Positions 27,774 to 37,536 are shown, counted from the stretch's first letter. The stretch: 64,000 nt of DNA from Mycobacterium sp. (GCF_008709575.1 NZ_VYIK01000002.1:1-64000); one strand, 5' to 3'. The notes: generated from the letters alone by a model not told the origin. Translations and numbers: made by a program.

Positions 27774-29309
27774 TCAGGCCCCGAAGAAGTTGAACACGTC
27801 GAAGCCCAACCCGACCACATCGATGATCGGCTGCCCGGGGATCAGCGGCCCGTCGAGCAGGGCGTCCGGGCCGAGGTACTGGTTCAGACCGCCAATGAGG
27901 TTCGCCAGGTCGCTCCACCCGCTGAGCAGAACGGTGTCCAGGCCGTTGATCAGGTCGTAGCCGGTGACGAAGTACAACGTTTGGCTGATGTCGGTGACGG
28001 CGGTCTCGACGCCGGCCGGCAGCGTGGCGCTGTCGCCGGCGGCCACGTCCGCCCAGGGCGCGACGAGGCTCTGAACAAGCGCGTTGTCCACCCCGGCGAG
28101 CATCTGCAGCGGGTCCATCTTCTCGACCAACCCGGCGATCCCGGCGCCGTCGACGCCGCCGGTCCACCCGGACCCCGCATACACCGTGCCGAGCGGGGTC
28201 TCCGCCCACGGGCCGCCCGCCCAGCCGATGGACGCCTCGTAGGGGCTGCCGCCGACCTCCGGGGAGATCGGGTGGTAACCGTCGACGTAGGGGTCGCCGG
28301 CGTTTCCGTAGCCCCAGTCGATGAGCAACCTCGCCCACGGCGAGAAGAAATCGCCGAAGAATTGCCCGGCGGTGGTGTCGCCGAGGTACATGAACTGCAG
28401 AATCGGCAGGTTCTCGGGGATGTCGTAGAAGGTCGTGTTGCCGATCGTGCCGATGTCGACGGCGGCTTTGACGGTTGCCAGATCAAGATACGGGTAGGTG
28501 GGGTGCACGGTGCCGATCCCGATCACCGCGTTGATGTCGCCGAGGATGTTGGTCGGATCCTGCGGGAAATCCGCCCAACCGTCGTATTCACCGGTGTAGA
28601 CGGCGCTCGCGCCGAGGTCGTCGGTCGGGGTGGGGGCGATGCTCATCGGGATGTTCAGGAACGGGATGTGCTGCCCGGTGGGGGTCAGGCTGAACGCCTC
28701 GATGCCGTCGGGGAACTGGAAGCGGTCCAGCATTCCGCCGATCGGGTTGTTGGGGTCGCCGATCAGCGTGTAGTGCAGCTCGGCCAGCTCGGAGGGTGAG
28801 GTCAGGCCGGTGCCCGTCGGGTTGTCGACGAGCCGGTCCAGCGCGATGGTGGTCAGGGTGGCGCTCTGCGAGTAGCCGAACACGGTGACGGGCTGACCGG
28901 CGTTCAGTTGCGCGAGCAGGCCGTCGAAGCTTTGGCCGACGGAGTTTACGATCGGCTGGTAGCCGGTCAGCAGGTTCGCGACTCCGGTGTCCAGCGACTG
29001 GCCGAAGGTCATGCTGCTCCACGACGGCGGGAACTGCGGAGGGCCGGGGAAGCACACCACCGGGCAGAACTCCTCGGGCGTGACGACACCGACGTAGTCG
29101 GAAGTTTCACCGCCGAGGTAGAGGGTTTGGACGCCGTCGATGTAGCTGAGGGTCGGGTAGGTGGGGTCGGGCAACGTCGTGCCGCCCATGATGTCCTCGA
29201 CGGCGTCGGCCAGCGCGACGCCGCCAGGGAACGGTTCTCCGCGATGGCCCAGCGCCACGGTCGCGGCCAGCACGGCGACGCCCAGCGTGCACAGCTTCGG
29301 ATTTCTCAC
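27774..29309 (-). CDS. secreted PE-PPE-domain alpha/beta hydrolase
   Basis: A 511-residue protein with an N-terminal signal peptide (KLCTLGVAVLAATVALG) and then a PE-PPE C-terminal-type hydrolase domain. The nucleophile elbow GYSQSA has Ser147. There is no PE or PPE module, so it is the free-standing secreted form. Such domains are serine esterases or lipases acting in the cell envelope. The distal 150 residues are rich in Gly, Asp and Leu without recognisable motifs. GGAGG precedes GTG 29309. It interrupts the menC to menH-like run, with 82 bp and 130 bp gaps on either side. Confidence 0.85.
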   Translation of the reverse strand: MRNPKLCTLGVAVLAATVALGHRGEPFPGGVALADAVEDIMGGTTLPDPTYPTLSYIDGVQTLYLGGETSDYVGVVTPEEFCPVVCFPGPPQFPPSWSSMTFGQSLDTGVANLLTGYQPIVNSVGQSFDGLLAQLNAGQPVTVFGYSQSATLTTIALDRLVDNPTGTGLTSPSELAELHYTLIGDPNNPIGGMLDRFQFPDGIEAFSLTPTGQHIPFLNIPMSIAPTPTDDLGASAVYTGEYDGWADFPQDPTNILGDINAVIGIGTVHPTYPYLDLATVKAAVDIGTIGNTTFYDIPENLPILQFMYLGDTTAGQFFGDFFSPWARLLIDWGYGNAGDPYVDGYHPISPEVGGSPYEASIGWAGGPWAETPLGTVYAGSGWTGGVDGAGIAGLVEKMDPLQMLAGVDNALVQSLVAPWADVAAGDSATLPAGVETAVTDISQTLYFVTGYDLINGLDTVLLSGWSDLANLIGGLNQYLGPDALLDGPLIPGQPIIDVVGLGFDVFNFFGA

Positions 29310-29439
29310 CGGGACCTCCGCTCAGATCCGTGGACCGCGGACCCGACTCAGCGCCGGGAGGTAGTCTACGTCGTATCCGGTACCGGAGGTAATGGCTTTC
29401 GGGATTTCAGCGGGCCGCCTCTCCGGCGAGCCCGGGCGA

Positions 29440-30525
29440 TCACGGGCGCGGCTCCTTGCGGGCGATGTAGTACAGGTCACGCGGATCCTCCTCGATCTCG
29501 GCGACCCGCAGGTCGGTGAATCCGGCGTCGGCCAGCATCGCGGTGGCCAACTGCCGGCCCCACGCCGTACCCAGCCCCGCGCCGTCGTAGGCCAGCGAGA
29601 CCGTCATGCAGTGCATCGTGGAGATCGTGTAGAGGAACGGAGCGAACGGGACGCCGATGTTGTCCTCGAGACAACTGGACGCCTTGACGTCGGCCATCAA
29701 GAAGACACCGCCGGGCCGCAGCGCGCGGTAGATGTTGGCCAGCACCCGCGCGGGCTGGGCCTGGTCGTGGATCGCGTCGAACACCGTGACCACGTCGTAG
29801 GCGTCGACGATGTCGAGCGTGGCCAGATCGTGGCGCTCGAAATGCGCGTTCGTCAGGCCGAGCCGCCGGGCCTCTGCGACCGCGGCCGCCACCGCTTCCT
29901 CGGAGATGTCCACACCGGTGAACCGGCTCGCCGGGAATGCCTGCGCCATGACGTTGACGGCGTGCCCGCTGCCGCAGGCGAAGTCGGCCACCTCGGCGCC
30001 GGCACGCAACCGTTCCGGCAGCCCCTCGACCAACGGCAGGATCACGTCGACCAGCGCCGCGTCGAAGACCGCACCGCTTTCTTCGGCCATCATCGCGTGA
30101 AACCGGGGGTATTCGCTGTAAGGCAGGCCGCCGCCGTTGCGGAAGCAGCCGATGATCTTCTGCTCCACCTCGCCCATCATCGGGATCATCGTCGCCATTC
30201 GGGCCAGGTTCTTGGTGCCCGCGGACCGGGTCAGCACGGCGGCGCGGTGGCGCGGCAGAAAGTACGTCTGCTCGGCGGGCCGGTACTCGACGATACCGCC
30301 CGCGGCCGCGCCGCCCAGCCATTCGCGCACGTAGCGCTCGTGCAGCCCGGCCGCCTCGGCGATCTGGGCGCTGGTCGCCGGCGGCAAGCCGGCGAGGACG
30401 TCGAACAGGCCGGTCTGGTGGCCGATGCTGGCCAACAGCGCCAGGCAGGCCCCGTCGATCGCGCCGCCCATCCGCGCGACGAATTCCTCGGTGCTTTCGT
30501 CGGTGGGTACGGTCTGTGTCGTCAT
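29440..30525 (-). CDS. SAM-dependent methyltransferase with N-terminal winged helix
   Basis: A 361-residue class I methyltransferase. Residues 25-80 form a winged-helix-like dimerisation segment ([20 protein letters not shown]). SAM motif I is DFACGSGHA at residues 181-189, with the post-motif region [11 protein letters not shown] and motif IV-like [12 protein letters not shown]. The family includes small-molecule O- and C-methyltransferases; the substrate cannot be told. It lies 25 bp after menC on the same strand and could be read with it. With the PE-PPE hydrolase it forms the insertion that splits the men genes. Confidence 0.85.
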   Translation of the reverse strand: MTTQTVPTDESTEEFVARMGGAIDGACLALLASIGHQTGLFDVLAGLPPATSAQIAEAAGLHERYVREWLGGAAAGGIVEYRPAEQTYFLPRHRAAVLTRSAGTKNLARMATMIPMMGEVEQKIIGCFRNGGGLPYSEYPRFHAMMAEESGAVFDAALVDVILPLVEGLPERLRAGAEVADFACGSGHAVNVMAQAFPASRFTGVDISEEAVAAAVAEARRLGLTNAHFERHDLATLDIVDAYDVVTVFDAIHDQAQPARVLANIYRALRPGGVFLMADVKASSCLEDNIGVPFAPFLYTISTMHCMTVSLAYDGAGLGTAWGRQLATAMLADAGFTDLRVAEIEEDPRDLYYIARKEPRP

Positions 30526-30550
30526 GTCGGTGACGCTACGCCAGATCGGC

Positions 30551-31549
30551 TCAGCGGGGCCGCGGGCCTGTCGGCTTCTGCCCCAGCACCCGGTGGCAGG
30601 CGCTGACCCGGTCGATCCACCAGCGCCGGCGCTCCGGCGGCGCGGCCAGCGCCTGCAACCGCGCCGGATCCGGCGTCACCACAGCGACCGGCAGGTCGCC
30701 GTCGACGGGGACGGCCGGTGGCGCGACGTCGTCGGCGAACAGCCCGCCGGTCGCCAGTCCGCAGGCGTGCCGCAGATCCGGTAGCGCGGCGGCCGCGCGC
30801 AACCCGGCGGCGATGCCCACCGCCGAATCCAGCGCGCTGGAGACCACGACCGGGATCCCGATCCGGGCGGCGACCTGCAGCAGCGCGGCGACGCCGCCGA
30901 GCGGCGCGACTTTGAGCACGGCGACGTCGGCGGCCCCGGCACGCGCGACGCGCAGCGGGTCGTCGGCCTTGCGGATGCTTTCGTCGGCGGCGACCGGGGT
31001 GTCGATGCGGCGGCGCAGCTCGGCGAGCTCGTCGACGGTGGCGCAGGGTTGCTCGATGTATTCCAGCGGCCCGGCCGCGCTCAGCGCGGCGACGGCCTGC
31101 TCGGCCTGGGTGACGGTCCAGCCGCCGTTGGCGTCGACCCGCACGGTCGGGATCTGCGCGCGGACCGCCTCGACGCGGGCGACGTCGTCGGCCAGGGTCT
31201 GCCCCGGCTCGGCGACCTTGACCTTGGCGGTGCGCGCACCCGGAAAACGGGCCAGCACCTCGGGCACCTGAGCGGGCGCGACGGCGGGAACGGTGGCGTT
31301 GACCGGGATGCGGTCCCGGCGGGCCGGCGGCAGCGGCCGGTAGGCGGCTTCGAGGGCCGAGGCCAGCCACGCCGCGGCTTCGGCCGGGCCGTACTCGACG
31401 AACGCGCCGAACTCGCCCCACCCGGCGGGGCCGTCGATCAGCGCCAGCTCACGGCTGGTGATGCCGCGGAAGCGCACCCGCATCGGCAGCCGCACCACGT
31501 GCAGCCGGTCCAGCACGTCGTCGAGGCCGGGCAACGAAGGGGCAGTCAC
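30551..31549 (-). CDS. menC: o-succinylbenzoate synthase
   Basis: A 332-residue enolase-superfamily enzyme that dehydrates SHCHC to o-succinylbenzoate. The catalytic Lys of TAKVKVAE, the metal ligands in [12 protein letters not shown] and ADESIRK, and the second Lys in VLKVAPLGG are all present. GTG 31549 overlaps the amidohydrolase stop (GTGA); the longer frame beyond it is a shadow of the upstream gene. In M. tuberculosis it directly abuts the menH-like gene, whereas here two extra genes intervene. Confidence 0.94.
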   Translation of the reverse strand: MTAPSLPGLDDVLDRLHVVRLPMRVRFRGITSRELALIDGPAGWGEFGAFVEYGPAEAAAWLASALEAAYRPLPPARRDRIPVNATVPAVAPAQVPEVLARFPGARTAKVKVAEPGQTLADDVARVEAVRAQIPTVRVDANGGWTVTQAEQAVAALSAAGPLEYIEQPCATVDELAELRRRIDTPVAADESIRKADDPLRVARAGAADVAVLKVAPLGGVAALLQVAARIGIPVVVSSALDSAVGIAAGLRAAAALPDLRHACGLATGGLFADDVAPPAVPVDGDLPVAVVTPDPARLQALAAPPERRRWWIDRVSACHRVLGQKPTGPRPR

Positions 31550-33147
31550 GGGCGGTCGACTCGGCGGCCCGCCAGAAACGTCGCGCGGACCTGCAGGTCG
31601 GCGATCTGCTCGGGCGGCACGGTGCGCGGATCGGCCGAGAGCACCACTAGGTCGGCGTATTTCCCGATCTCCAGCGAGCCGATCACGTCGTCGGCGAACA
31701 GCTGCCAGGCGGCGTCCAGAGTCTGCGCCCGGATCGCCTGATCCACCGTCAACCGCTCCTCGGGCCCCAGCACCCGGCCGCTGGGCGCGGTGCGGGTGAC
31801 CGCCACACTGATGTTGCGCAGCGGCTCTTCGGGGGTGACCGGCGGATCGTTGTGCAGCGAGATGCGCATGCCGGCGGCGACCGCGGAGCCCGCCGGCATC
31901 CAGCGGGATCCGCGTTCCTCGCCGAACAGCCCGTCGACGAGCAGGTCGCCCCAGTAGTGGATCTGGTCGACGAAGATGCTGCAGGTGACGCCGAGACCGG
32001 CGGCGCGGCGCAGCTGGTCGGGCCGGATGGCGCCGACGTGTTCGAGCCGCAACCGGTGATCGGCGCGCGGGTGGCGGCGCAGCGCTTCCTCGTACACGTC
32101 GAGGATAGTGTCCACCCCGGCGTCGCCGTGTACGTGGCAGGCCAGCTGCCAGCCCAGCGGGAAATAGGCGCCGACGATCTCGGCCAGCTGCTCGCGGGTG
32201 TAATTGGCGTGCCCGCAGGATCCCGCGGCGCCGATCGTGCGGGTCGCGGCGGTGTCCAGATAGGGGAACGACAGCGCGATGTTGCCGACCCACGGCGAGC
32301 CGTCCACCCAGATCTTGATGCCGAGCTGGCGCACCAGGTCGTCGCCCTCCCCCGGCGTCGCGGAGGTGCACAGCTGCGGGTTGGACACCTCGTAGGTCCG
32401 CAGCCGCACCGTCAGGCCGTCGCGGGAGCGGTCGAGAAGCGGCCGAAAGGCCGGGTCGAACGCCATCTCCGAGCAGGTGGTCAGCCCGGCGCGGTTGAGC
32501 CGGGCGCATTCCGCGTCCAGCAGCGTCGGATACCTGCCCGGGTCGAGGGCCGCCCCCAGCAGCGGGAACACCGCGGCGATCTCCTCGGCGGTGCCGTCGA
32601 GTTCGCCGTGGGCGCCGCGTCCGTACCGGGCACCCTGGGGGTCGGCGGTGTGGCGGCCCAGCCCGGCGCGCTCGGCTGCGACCGAATTGAAGTAGGCCCG
32701 GTGACCGGAGTTGTGCACGATCACCAGCGGGTCGTCCGGGGCGATGTCGTTCAGCCAGTCCAGCGTCGGCTGCGGGAGCCCCTGCTGCAGCAGCGGATCC
32801 CAGCCGTTCAGGTAGGCGCCGTCCGGTCCCCGCCGGGCGACCTCGCGGCGTACGGCTGCGACGACGTCGTCAGCGTGGGGCACGGTCACCGGACGGATGT
32901 CCACGATCCGGTCCGACAACGCCAGCGCCTCCATCAACGGGTGACCATGCGCCTCAACGAATCCCGGCATGACGCAGCCGTCGCCAAGATCGACGGTCGC
33001 GGTCCGGTCGCCGACGTGGCCCGCGATCTCGGAGCGGGTGCCCACGGCGACAATGCGGCCGTCGGCTACCGCGAGCGCCTCGGCCGTGGGCCGGGTGGCA
33101 TCGACGGTCAGCACCGTCCCGGTGATGACGAGATCTGCGGCAGCCAT
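31546..33147 (-). CDS. amidohydrolase family 3 protein (Rv0552-like)
   Basis: A 533-residue metal-dependent hydrolase of the YtcJ type. The strand-1 metal motif HGHP, the mid-protein HVHGDAG and EHV motifs, and an N-terminal composite beta-sandwich flanking the barrel fit the family. The substrate is unknown. ATG 33147 is chosen; GTG 33153 is an equally placed alternative and neither has a strong ribosome site. It is coupled to menC by a 4-bp overlap, an arrangement conserved in M. tuberculosis, yet no amidohydrolase step is known in menaquinone synthesis. Confidence 0.88.
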   Translation of the reverse strand: MAAADLVITGTVLTVDATRPTAEALAVADGRIVAVGTRSEIAGHVGDRTATVDLGDGCVMPGFVEAHGHPLMEALALSDRIVDIRPVTVPHADDVVAAVRREVARRGPDGAYLNGWDPLLQQGLPQPTLDWLNDIAPDDPLVIVHNSGHRAYFNSVAAERAGLGRHTADPQGARYGRGAHGELDGTAEEIAAVFPLLGAALDPGRYPTLLDAECARLNRAGLTTCSEMAFDPAFRPLLDRSRDGLTVRLRTYEVSNPQLCTSATPGEGDDLVRQLGIKIWVDGSPWVGNIALSFPYLDTAATRTIGAAGSCGHANYTREQLAEIVGAYFPLGWQLACHVHGDAGVDTILDVYEEALRRHPRADHRLRLEHVGAIRPDQLRRAAGLGVTCSIFVDQIHYWGDLLVDGLFGEERGSRWMPAGSAVAAGMRISLHNDPPVTPEEPLRNISVAVTRTAPSGRVLGPEERLTVDQAIRAQTLDAAWQLFADDVIGSLEIGKYADLVVLSADPRTVPPEQIADLQVRATFLAGRRVDRP

Positions 33148-33225
33148 GAGCACGGATGGTAGTGATCCGCAGGACCGCCACGGGTCGGGCTGACTCGAAC
33201 TGCAACACGTTCTAGTCTTAGCCCC

Positions 33226-34827
33226 ATGAGTGACGAGCTCCTGCGCAATCCCTCCCACAACGGGCACCTGCTGGTCGGCGCCCTCAAACGCCACCGCGAC
33301 AAACCGGTGCTGCACCTCGGCGACACCACGCTGACCGGCGGGCAGCTGGCCGAGCGGATCAGCCAGTACATCCAGGCGTTCGAGGCGCTCGGAGCCGGCA
33401 CCGGAGCGTCGGTCGGTCTGCTGTCGCTCAACCGGCCCGAGGTGCTGATGATCATCGGCGCCGGGCAGACCCGGGGCTACCGGCGCACCGCGCTGCATCC
33501 GCTGGGGTCGCTCGACGACCACGCCTACGTGCTCTCCGACGCGGGCATCAGCTCGCTGATCATCGACCCCACCCCGATGTTCGTGGAACGCGCGCTGGCG
33601 CTGCTGGACCGGGTGGACGGACTCAAGCAGATCCTCACGATCGGGCCGGTGCCCGAGCCCCTGGCGCAGGTCGCCACCGACGTGTCGGCCGAGGCGGAGA
33701 AATACCCCCCGCAACCGCTGGTGGCCGCCGACCTTCCACCCGACCAGATCATCGGCCTGACCTACACCGGCGGGACGACCGGCAAACCCAAAGGCGTGAT
33801 GGGTACCGCGGCGTCGATCGCCACCATGACGATGATCCAGCTCGCGGAATGGGAGTGGCCGCAACGGCCGAAGTTTTTGATGGTCACTCCGCTCTCGCAC
33901 GCCGGAGCCGCCTACTTCCTGCCGACGCTGGTCAAGGGCGGCGAAATGCACGTGCTGCCCAGGTTCGACCCCGGCGAGATGTTGAAAACCATTGAGGAAA
34001 AACGGATTACCGCCACCTTCGTGGTGCCCTCGATGCTGTACGCCCTGTTGGACCACCCCGATTCGCACACCCGTGACCTGTCGTCGCTGGAGACCGTGTA
34101 CTACGGCGCCTCGGCAATCAATCCGGTGCGCCTGGCCGAGGCGATCCGCCGGTTCGGGAAGATCTTCGCCCAGAACTACGGGCAGTCCGAGGCGCCGATG
34201 GCCATCACCTACCTGGGCAAGGGCGACCACGACGAGAAGCGGCTCACCTCGTGCGGACGCCCGACGCTGTTTTGCAGGACCGCGCTGCTCGACCTCGACG
34301 GGCAACCGGTCAAACAGGGTGAGGTCGGCGAAATCTGCGTCAGCGGGCCGCTTTTGGCCGGCGGTTACTGGAATCTGCCGGACGCGACGGCGCAGACCTT
34401 CAAAGACGGCTGGCTGCACACCGGCGACCTGGCCCGCGAGGACGAAGACGGCTTCTACTACATCGTCGACCGGGTCAAAGACATGATCGTCACCGGCGGC
34501 TTCAACGTGTTCCCCCGCGAGGTCGAGGACGTCGTCGCCGAGCATCCGGCCGTGGCGCAGGTGTGCGTGGTCGGGGCGCCGGACGAGAAGTGGGGCGAAG
34601 CCGTCACCGCGGTGGTGGTGCTGCGCCCCGACGCGCCGCGCGACGAGGCCGCGATCGCCACGATGACCGCCGAGATCCAGGCCGCGGTCAAAGACCGCAA
34701 GGGCTCGGTGCAGTCACCCAAGCGGGTCGTCGTCGTCGACTCGCTGCCGGTGACCGGGCTGGGCAAGCCGGACAAGAAGGCGGTGCGGGCACCCTTCTGG
34801 GAAGGCGCCGACCGCGCCGTCGGCTAG
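33226..34827 (+). CDS. fadD8: long-chain fatty-acid-CoA ligase family protein (FadD8)
   Basis: A 533-residue ANL-superfamily adenylating enzyme. The P-loop TYTGGTTGKPKGVMG, the A5 region QNYGQSEAPM, the A7-A8 block GWLHTGDLAREDEDGFYYIVDRVKD and a C-terminal lysine region near KPDKKAV are in order. It should activate a carboxylic acid to a CoA thioester, though chain length is not evident. It is divergent from the amidohydrolase with 78 bp between starts. Its stop shares CTAG (34824-34827) with the convergent VIT-family gene. Confidence 0.92.
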   Translation: MSDELLRNPSHNGHLLVGALKRHRDKPVLHLGDTTLTGGQLAERISQYIQAFEALGAGTGASVGLLSLNRPEVLMIIGAGQTRGYRRTALHPLGSLDDHAYVLSDAGISSLIIDPTPMFVERALALLDRVDGLKQILTIGPVPEPLAQVATDVSAEAEKYPPQPLVAADLPPDQIIGLTYTGGTTGKPKGVMGTAASIATMTMIQLAEWEWPQRPKFLMVTPLSHAGAAYFLPTLVKGGEMHVLPRFDPGEMLKTIEEKRITATFVVPSMLYALLDHPDSHTRDLSSLETVYYGASAINPVRLAEAIRRFGKIFAQNYGQSEAPMAITYLGKGDHDEKRLTSCGRPTLFCRTALLDLDGQPVKQGEVGEICVSGPLLAGGYWNLPDATAQTFKDGWLHTGDLAREDEDGFYYIVDRVKDMIVTGGFNVFPREVEDVVAEHPAVAQVCVVGAPDEKWGEAVTAVVVLRPDAPRDEAAIATMTAEIQAAVKDRKGSVQSPKRVVVVDSLPVTGLGKPDKKAVRAPFWEGADRAVG

Positions 34828-35537
34828 GTGACTACCGCGCCGACCAGGTGGCCGATCAGGTAGGTGATCGCCAGGGCCAATCCTCCGCCGAGGAAATTGC
34901 GAAGCACCGCGCGGCTTTTCGGCGCCCCGCCCAAGCCGGCCGACACCATTCCGGTGATCACCAGGGCCAGCAGCACCCCCGCGACGGTGACGGGGATCCG
35001 CAGTGAGATCGGGGAAAGCGCGATCGCGATCAGCGGCAGCAGCGCGCCGACACTGAACGACAAAGCCGAGGACACCGCCGCCTGCCACGGGTTGGTCAGC
35101 TCCGAGACGTCGAATCCGAGCTCTACCTCGGCGTGCGCGGCTAACGGATCGTGATCGGTGAGTTCCTCGGCGACGGTGCGCGCGGTCGCTGCCGAGAGCC
35201 CTTTGGCCTCGTACAGCGCGGCGAGTTCGTCCAGTTCGGCAGCCGGGTCCTCATGCAGCTCCCGGCGCTCCTCGCGCAGCAGCGCCTGCTCGGTGTCGCG
35301 CTGGGCGCTCACCGATACGTATTCGCCCAACGCCATCGACACCGCTCCGGCGGTCAGCCCGGCGATTCCCGCGGTCACGATCGGGCCGCGTGCCACGGTC
35401 GCCGCGGCGACACCCACCACGATGCCCGCCACCGACACGATCCCGTCGTTGGCCCCCAGCACCCCGGCCCGCAGCCAATTGAGCCTGGCGGAAACCGAAT
35501 ATCCGTGCGGCTCAGCTTCATGCCTCTGGCTGGACAC
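34824..35537 (-). CDS. VIT1/CCC1-family membrane transporter
   Basis: A 237-residue membrane protein. The N-terminal motif LNWLRAGVLGANDGIVSVAG, followed by GEYVSVSAQRDTE, is the signature of the vacuolar iron transporter family. A charged cytosolic helical hairpin (LREERRELHEDPAAELDELA) that binds metal in plant VIT1 follows, then three hydrophobic helices. Iron or manganese export is likely. The frame is open to 35723; GTG 35537 or GTG 35549 fit best because the stretch before them lacks family similarity. No counterpart occupies this position in M. tuberculosis. Confidence 0.88.
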   Translation of the reverse strand: MSSQRHEAEPHGYSVSARLNWLRAGVLGANDGIVSVAGIVVGVAAATVARGPIVTAGIAGLTAGAVSMALGEYVSVSAQRDTEQALLREERRELHEDPAAELDELAALYEAKGLSAATARTVAEELTDHDPLAAHAEVELGFDVSELTNPWQAAVSSALSFSVGALLPLIAIALSPISLRIPVTVAGVLLALVITGMVSAGLGGAPKSRAVLRNFLGGGLALAITYLIGHLVGAVVT

Positions 35538-35637
35538 GGTGCCACACACTAGACAACCGGCCCCGCGGCCGCCAGCCAACGTAGGCTTGCCAAAGTGCGC
35601 ACCCGGATTGCGCAACGCGGCGGGTAATGTCCCGGGT

Positions 35638-36555
35638 ATGGCCGGCAGAGCCTTGCCCAACAAGCCCTTTGACGCCAGCCTGTGGCAGCCGGTGGACGGC
35701 TTCACCGGGCTGACCGACATCACCTACCACCGCCACGTCAGCGACGCGACGGTGCGGGTGGCGTTCAACCGGCCCGAGGTGCGCAACGCGTTCCGGCCGC
35801 ACACCGTCGACGAGCTCTACCGCGTGTTGGACCACGCCCGGATGTCACCCGATGTCGGGGTGGTGCTGTTGACCGGCAACGGGCCGTCGCCCAAAGACGG
35901 CGGCTGGGCTTTTTGCTCGGGCGGCGACCAGCGCGTGCGCGGACGCAGCGGCTACCAGTACGCCTCCGGGGAGACCGCCGACACCGTCGATCCCGCCCGC
36001 GCCGGCCGGCTGCACATCCTCGAGGTGCAGCGGCTGATCCGGTTCATGCCCAAGGTGGTCATCTGCCTGGTCAACGGTTGGGCGGCCGGGGGCGGGCACA
36101 GCCTGCACGTGGTGTGCGACCTCACCCTGGCCAGCCGCCAGCACGCCCGGTTCAAGCAGACCGACGCCGACGTCGGCAGCTTCGACGGCGGCTACGGCAG
36201 CGCGTACCTGGCCCGCCAGGTCGGCCAGAAGTTCGCCCGCGAGATCTTCTTCCTGGGCCGGGCCTACACCGCCGAGCAGATGCACGCGATGGGCGCGGTG
36301 AACGCCGTCGTCGACCACGCCGAGCTGGAAGCGGCGGGTGTGCAGTGGGCGGCCGAGATCAACGCGAAATCACCGCAGGCCCAACGGATGCTCAAGTATG
36401 CGTTCAACCTGCTCGACGACGGCCTGGTGGGCCAGCAGCTGTTCGCCGGGGAGGCCACCCGGCTGGCGTACATGACCGACGAGGCCGTTGAGGGCCGTGA
36501 CGCGTTCCTGCAGAAGCGCCCACCCGATTGGACCCGGTTCCCGCGCTACTTCTGA
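35638..36555 (+). CDS. menB: 1,4-dihydroxy-2-naphthoyl-CoA synthase
   Basis: A 305-residue crotonase-fold enzyme that cyclises o-succinylbenzoyl-CoA. The MenB hallmarks are visible: FNRPEVRNAFRPHTVDEL, FCSGGDQRVRGRSGYQY, the oxyanion segment VNGWAAGGGHSLH and TDADVGSFDGGYGSAYLARQVG. The C-terminal KRPPDWTRFPRYF tail is also typical. ATG 35638 starts after the divergent VIT gene; the longer frame upstream is the VIT shadow. It is followed by the palindrome cluster at 36565-36623. Confidence 0.96.
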   Translation: MAGRALPNKPFDASLWQPVDGFTGLTDITYHRHVSDATVRVAFNRPEVRNAFRPHTVDELYRVLDHARMSPDVGVVLLTGNGPSPKDGGWAFCSGGDQRVRGRSGYQYASGETADTVDPARAGRLHILEVQRLIRFMPKVVICLVNGWAAGGGHSLHVVCDLTLASRQHARFKQTDADVGSFDGGYGSAYLARQVGQKFAREIFFLGRAYTAEQMHAMGAVNAVVDHAELEAAGVQWAAEINAKSPQAQRMLKYAFNLLDDGLVGQQLFAGEATRLAYMTDEAVEGRDAFLQKRPPDWTRFPRYF

Positions 36556-36564
36556 GATCGCGGA

Positions 36565-36623
36565 TCGAGCGTGACGCTGACGCCCCCGTTCGCCGGCCGG
36601 CGTGACGCCGGCGTCACGCTCGA
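36565..36623. repeat. nested palindromes between menB and the SDR gene
   Basis: A 13-bp perfect inverted repeat (36565-36577 TCGAGCGTGACGC with 36611-36623 GCGTCACGCTCGA) encloses a 20-bp gap-free palindrome (36600-36619, half-site GCGTGACGCC). The core GCGTGACGC thus occurs three times in 55 bp. The alternative foldings could form a terminator for menB, or the sites could bind a dimeric regulator. It also looks like the kind of short palindromic element that recurs between genes in mycobacteria, which a genome-wide count would settle. Confidence 0.55.
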
Positions 36624-36666
36624 CGCGATACGGCGCGTTCGGCGGCAGCCCCTAGACTGCCCACCT

Positions 36667-37536
36667 GTGAGTAATCCGTTCCGCCGCATCACCGAGCAGA
36701 TCGCCCTGGCCGGCATGCGGCCGCCGATCGCGTCGCAACTGCGCCTGTACCGGCCGGCGGGTAAACCCGTGGACCTGGCCGGTAAACGGATCCTGCTGAC
36801 CGGTGCATCCTCGGGCATCGGCGAGAGCGCCGCCGAAAAACTCGCCCGCCGCGGCGGCACCGTGGTCGCCGTCGCCCGGCGCAAAGACCTGCTCGACGCG
36901 GTGGTCGACCGGATCACCACAGCGGGCGGCACCGCGACGGCGATCCCGTGCGACCTGTCCGACTTCGACGCCGTCGACGCGCTGGTCCGCCGCGTCGAAG
37001 AGCAGTTCGGCGGGGTGGACATCCTGATCAACAACGCCGGCCGCTCCATCCGCCGCCCGCTGGCCGAGTCGCTGGAACGCTGGCACGACGTGGAGCGCAC
37101 CATGGTGCTCAACTACTACGCGCCGCTGCGGCTGGTCCGCGGGGTCGCGCCCGGGATGCTTGCGCGCGGCGACGGCCACATCATCAACGTCGCGACCTGG
37201 GGGGTGTTCAGCGAGCCGTCGCCGTTGTTCGCGGTGTACAACGCGTCCAAGGCAGCCCTGTCGGCGGTCAGCAGGGTCATCGAGACCGAGTGGGGCGCCA
37301 AAGGTGTGCACTCGACCACGCTGTACTACCCGTTGGTCGCCACGCCGATGATCACACCGACGAAAGCCTTCGAGGGCAAGCCCGCGCTGACGGCCCGAGA
37401 AGCCGCGGAGTGGATGGTGGTCGCCGCGCAGCACCGGCCGGTGCGGATCGCTCCGCGGGTCGCGCTCGGCATCAAGGCGCTCGACACCGTCGCCCCGCGT
37501 GTCGGCACCGCCATGGCCAAGACGAGGCTGGTCTGA
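36667..37536 (+). CDS. short-chain dehydrogenase/reductase (Rv0547c-like)
   Basis: A 289-residue SDR with TGASSGIG at residues 45-52, the NNAG strand (INNAGRSIR) and the catalytic YNASK. A 35-residue N-terminal extension precedes the Rossmann core, as in the M. tuberculosis relative. In place of the usual serine loop it has INVATWGVFSEPS, so the catalytic Ser position is not obvious. GTG 36667 is the first start after the palindrome cluster; the open frame from 36571 crosses that repeat. The substrate is unknown. Confidence 0.88.
   Translation: MSNPFRRITEQIALAGMRPPIASQLRLYRPAGKPVDLAGKRILLTGASSGIGESAAEKLARRGGTVVAVARRKDLLDAVVDRITTAGGTATAIPCDLSDFDAVDALVRRVEEQFGGVDILINNAGRSIRRPLAESLERWHDVERTMVLNYYAPLRLVRGVAPGMLARGDGHIINVATWGVFSEPSPLFAVYNASKAALSAVSRVIETEWGAKGVHSTTLYYPLVATPMITPTKAFEGKPALTAREAAEWMVVAAQHRPVRIAPRVALGIKALDTVAPRVGTAMAKTRLV

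Noticed and set aside
33148..34545. N-terminal extension of the amidohydrolase frame
   Set aside because: It is the antisense shadow of fadD8; the family N-terminus begins at 33147.
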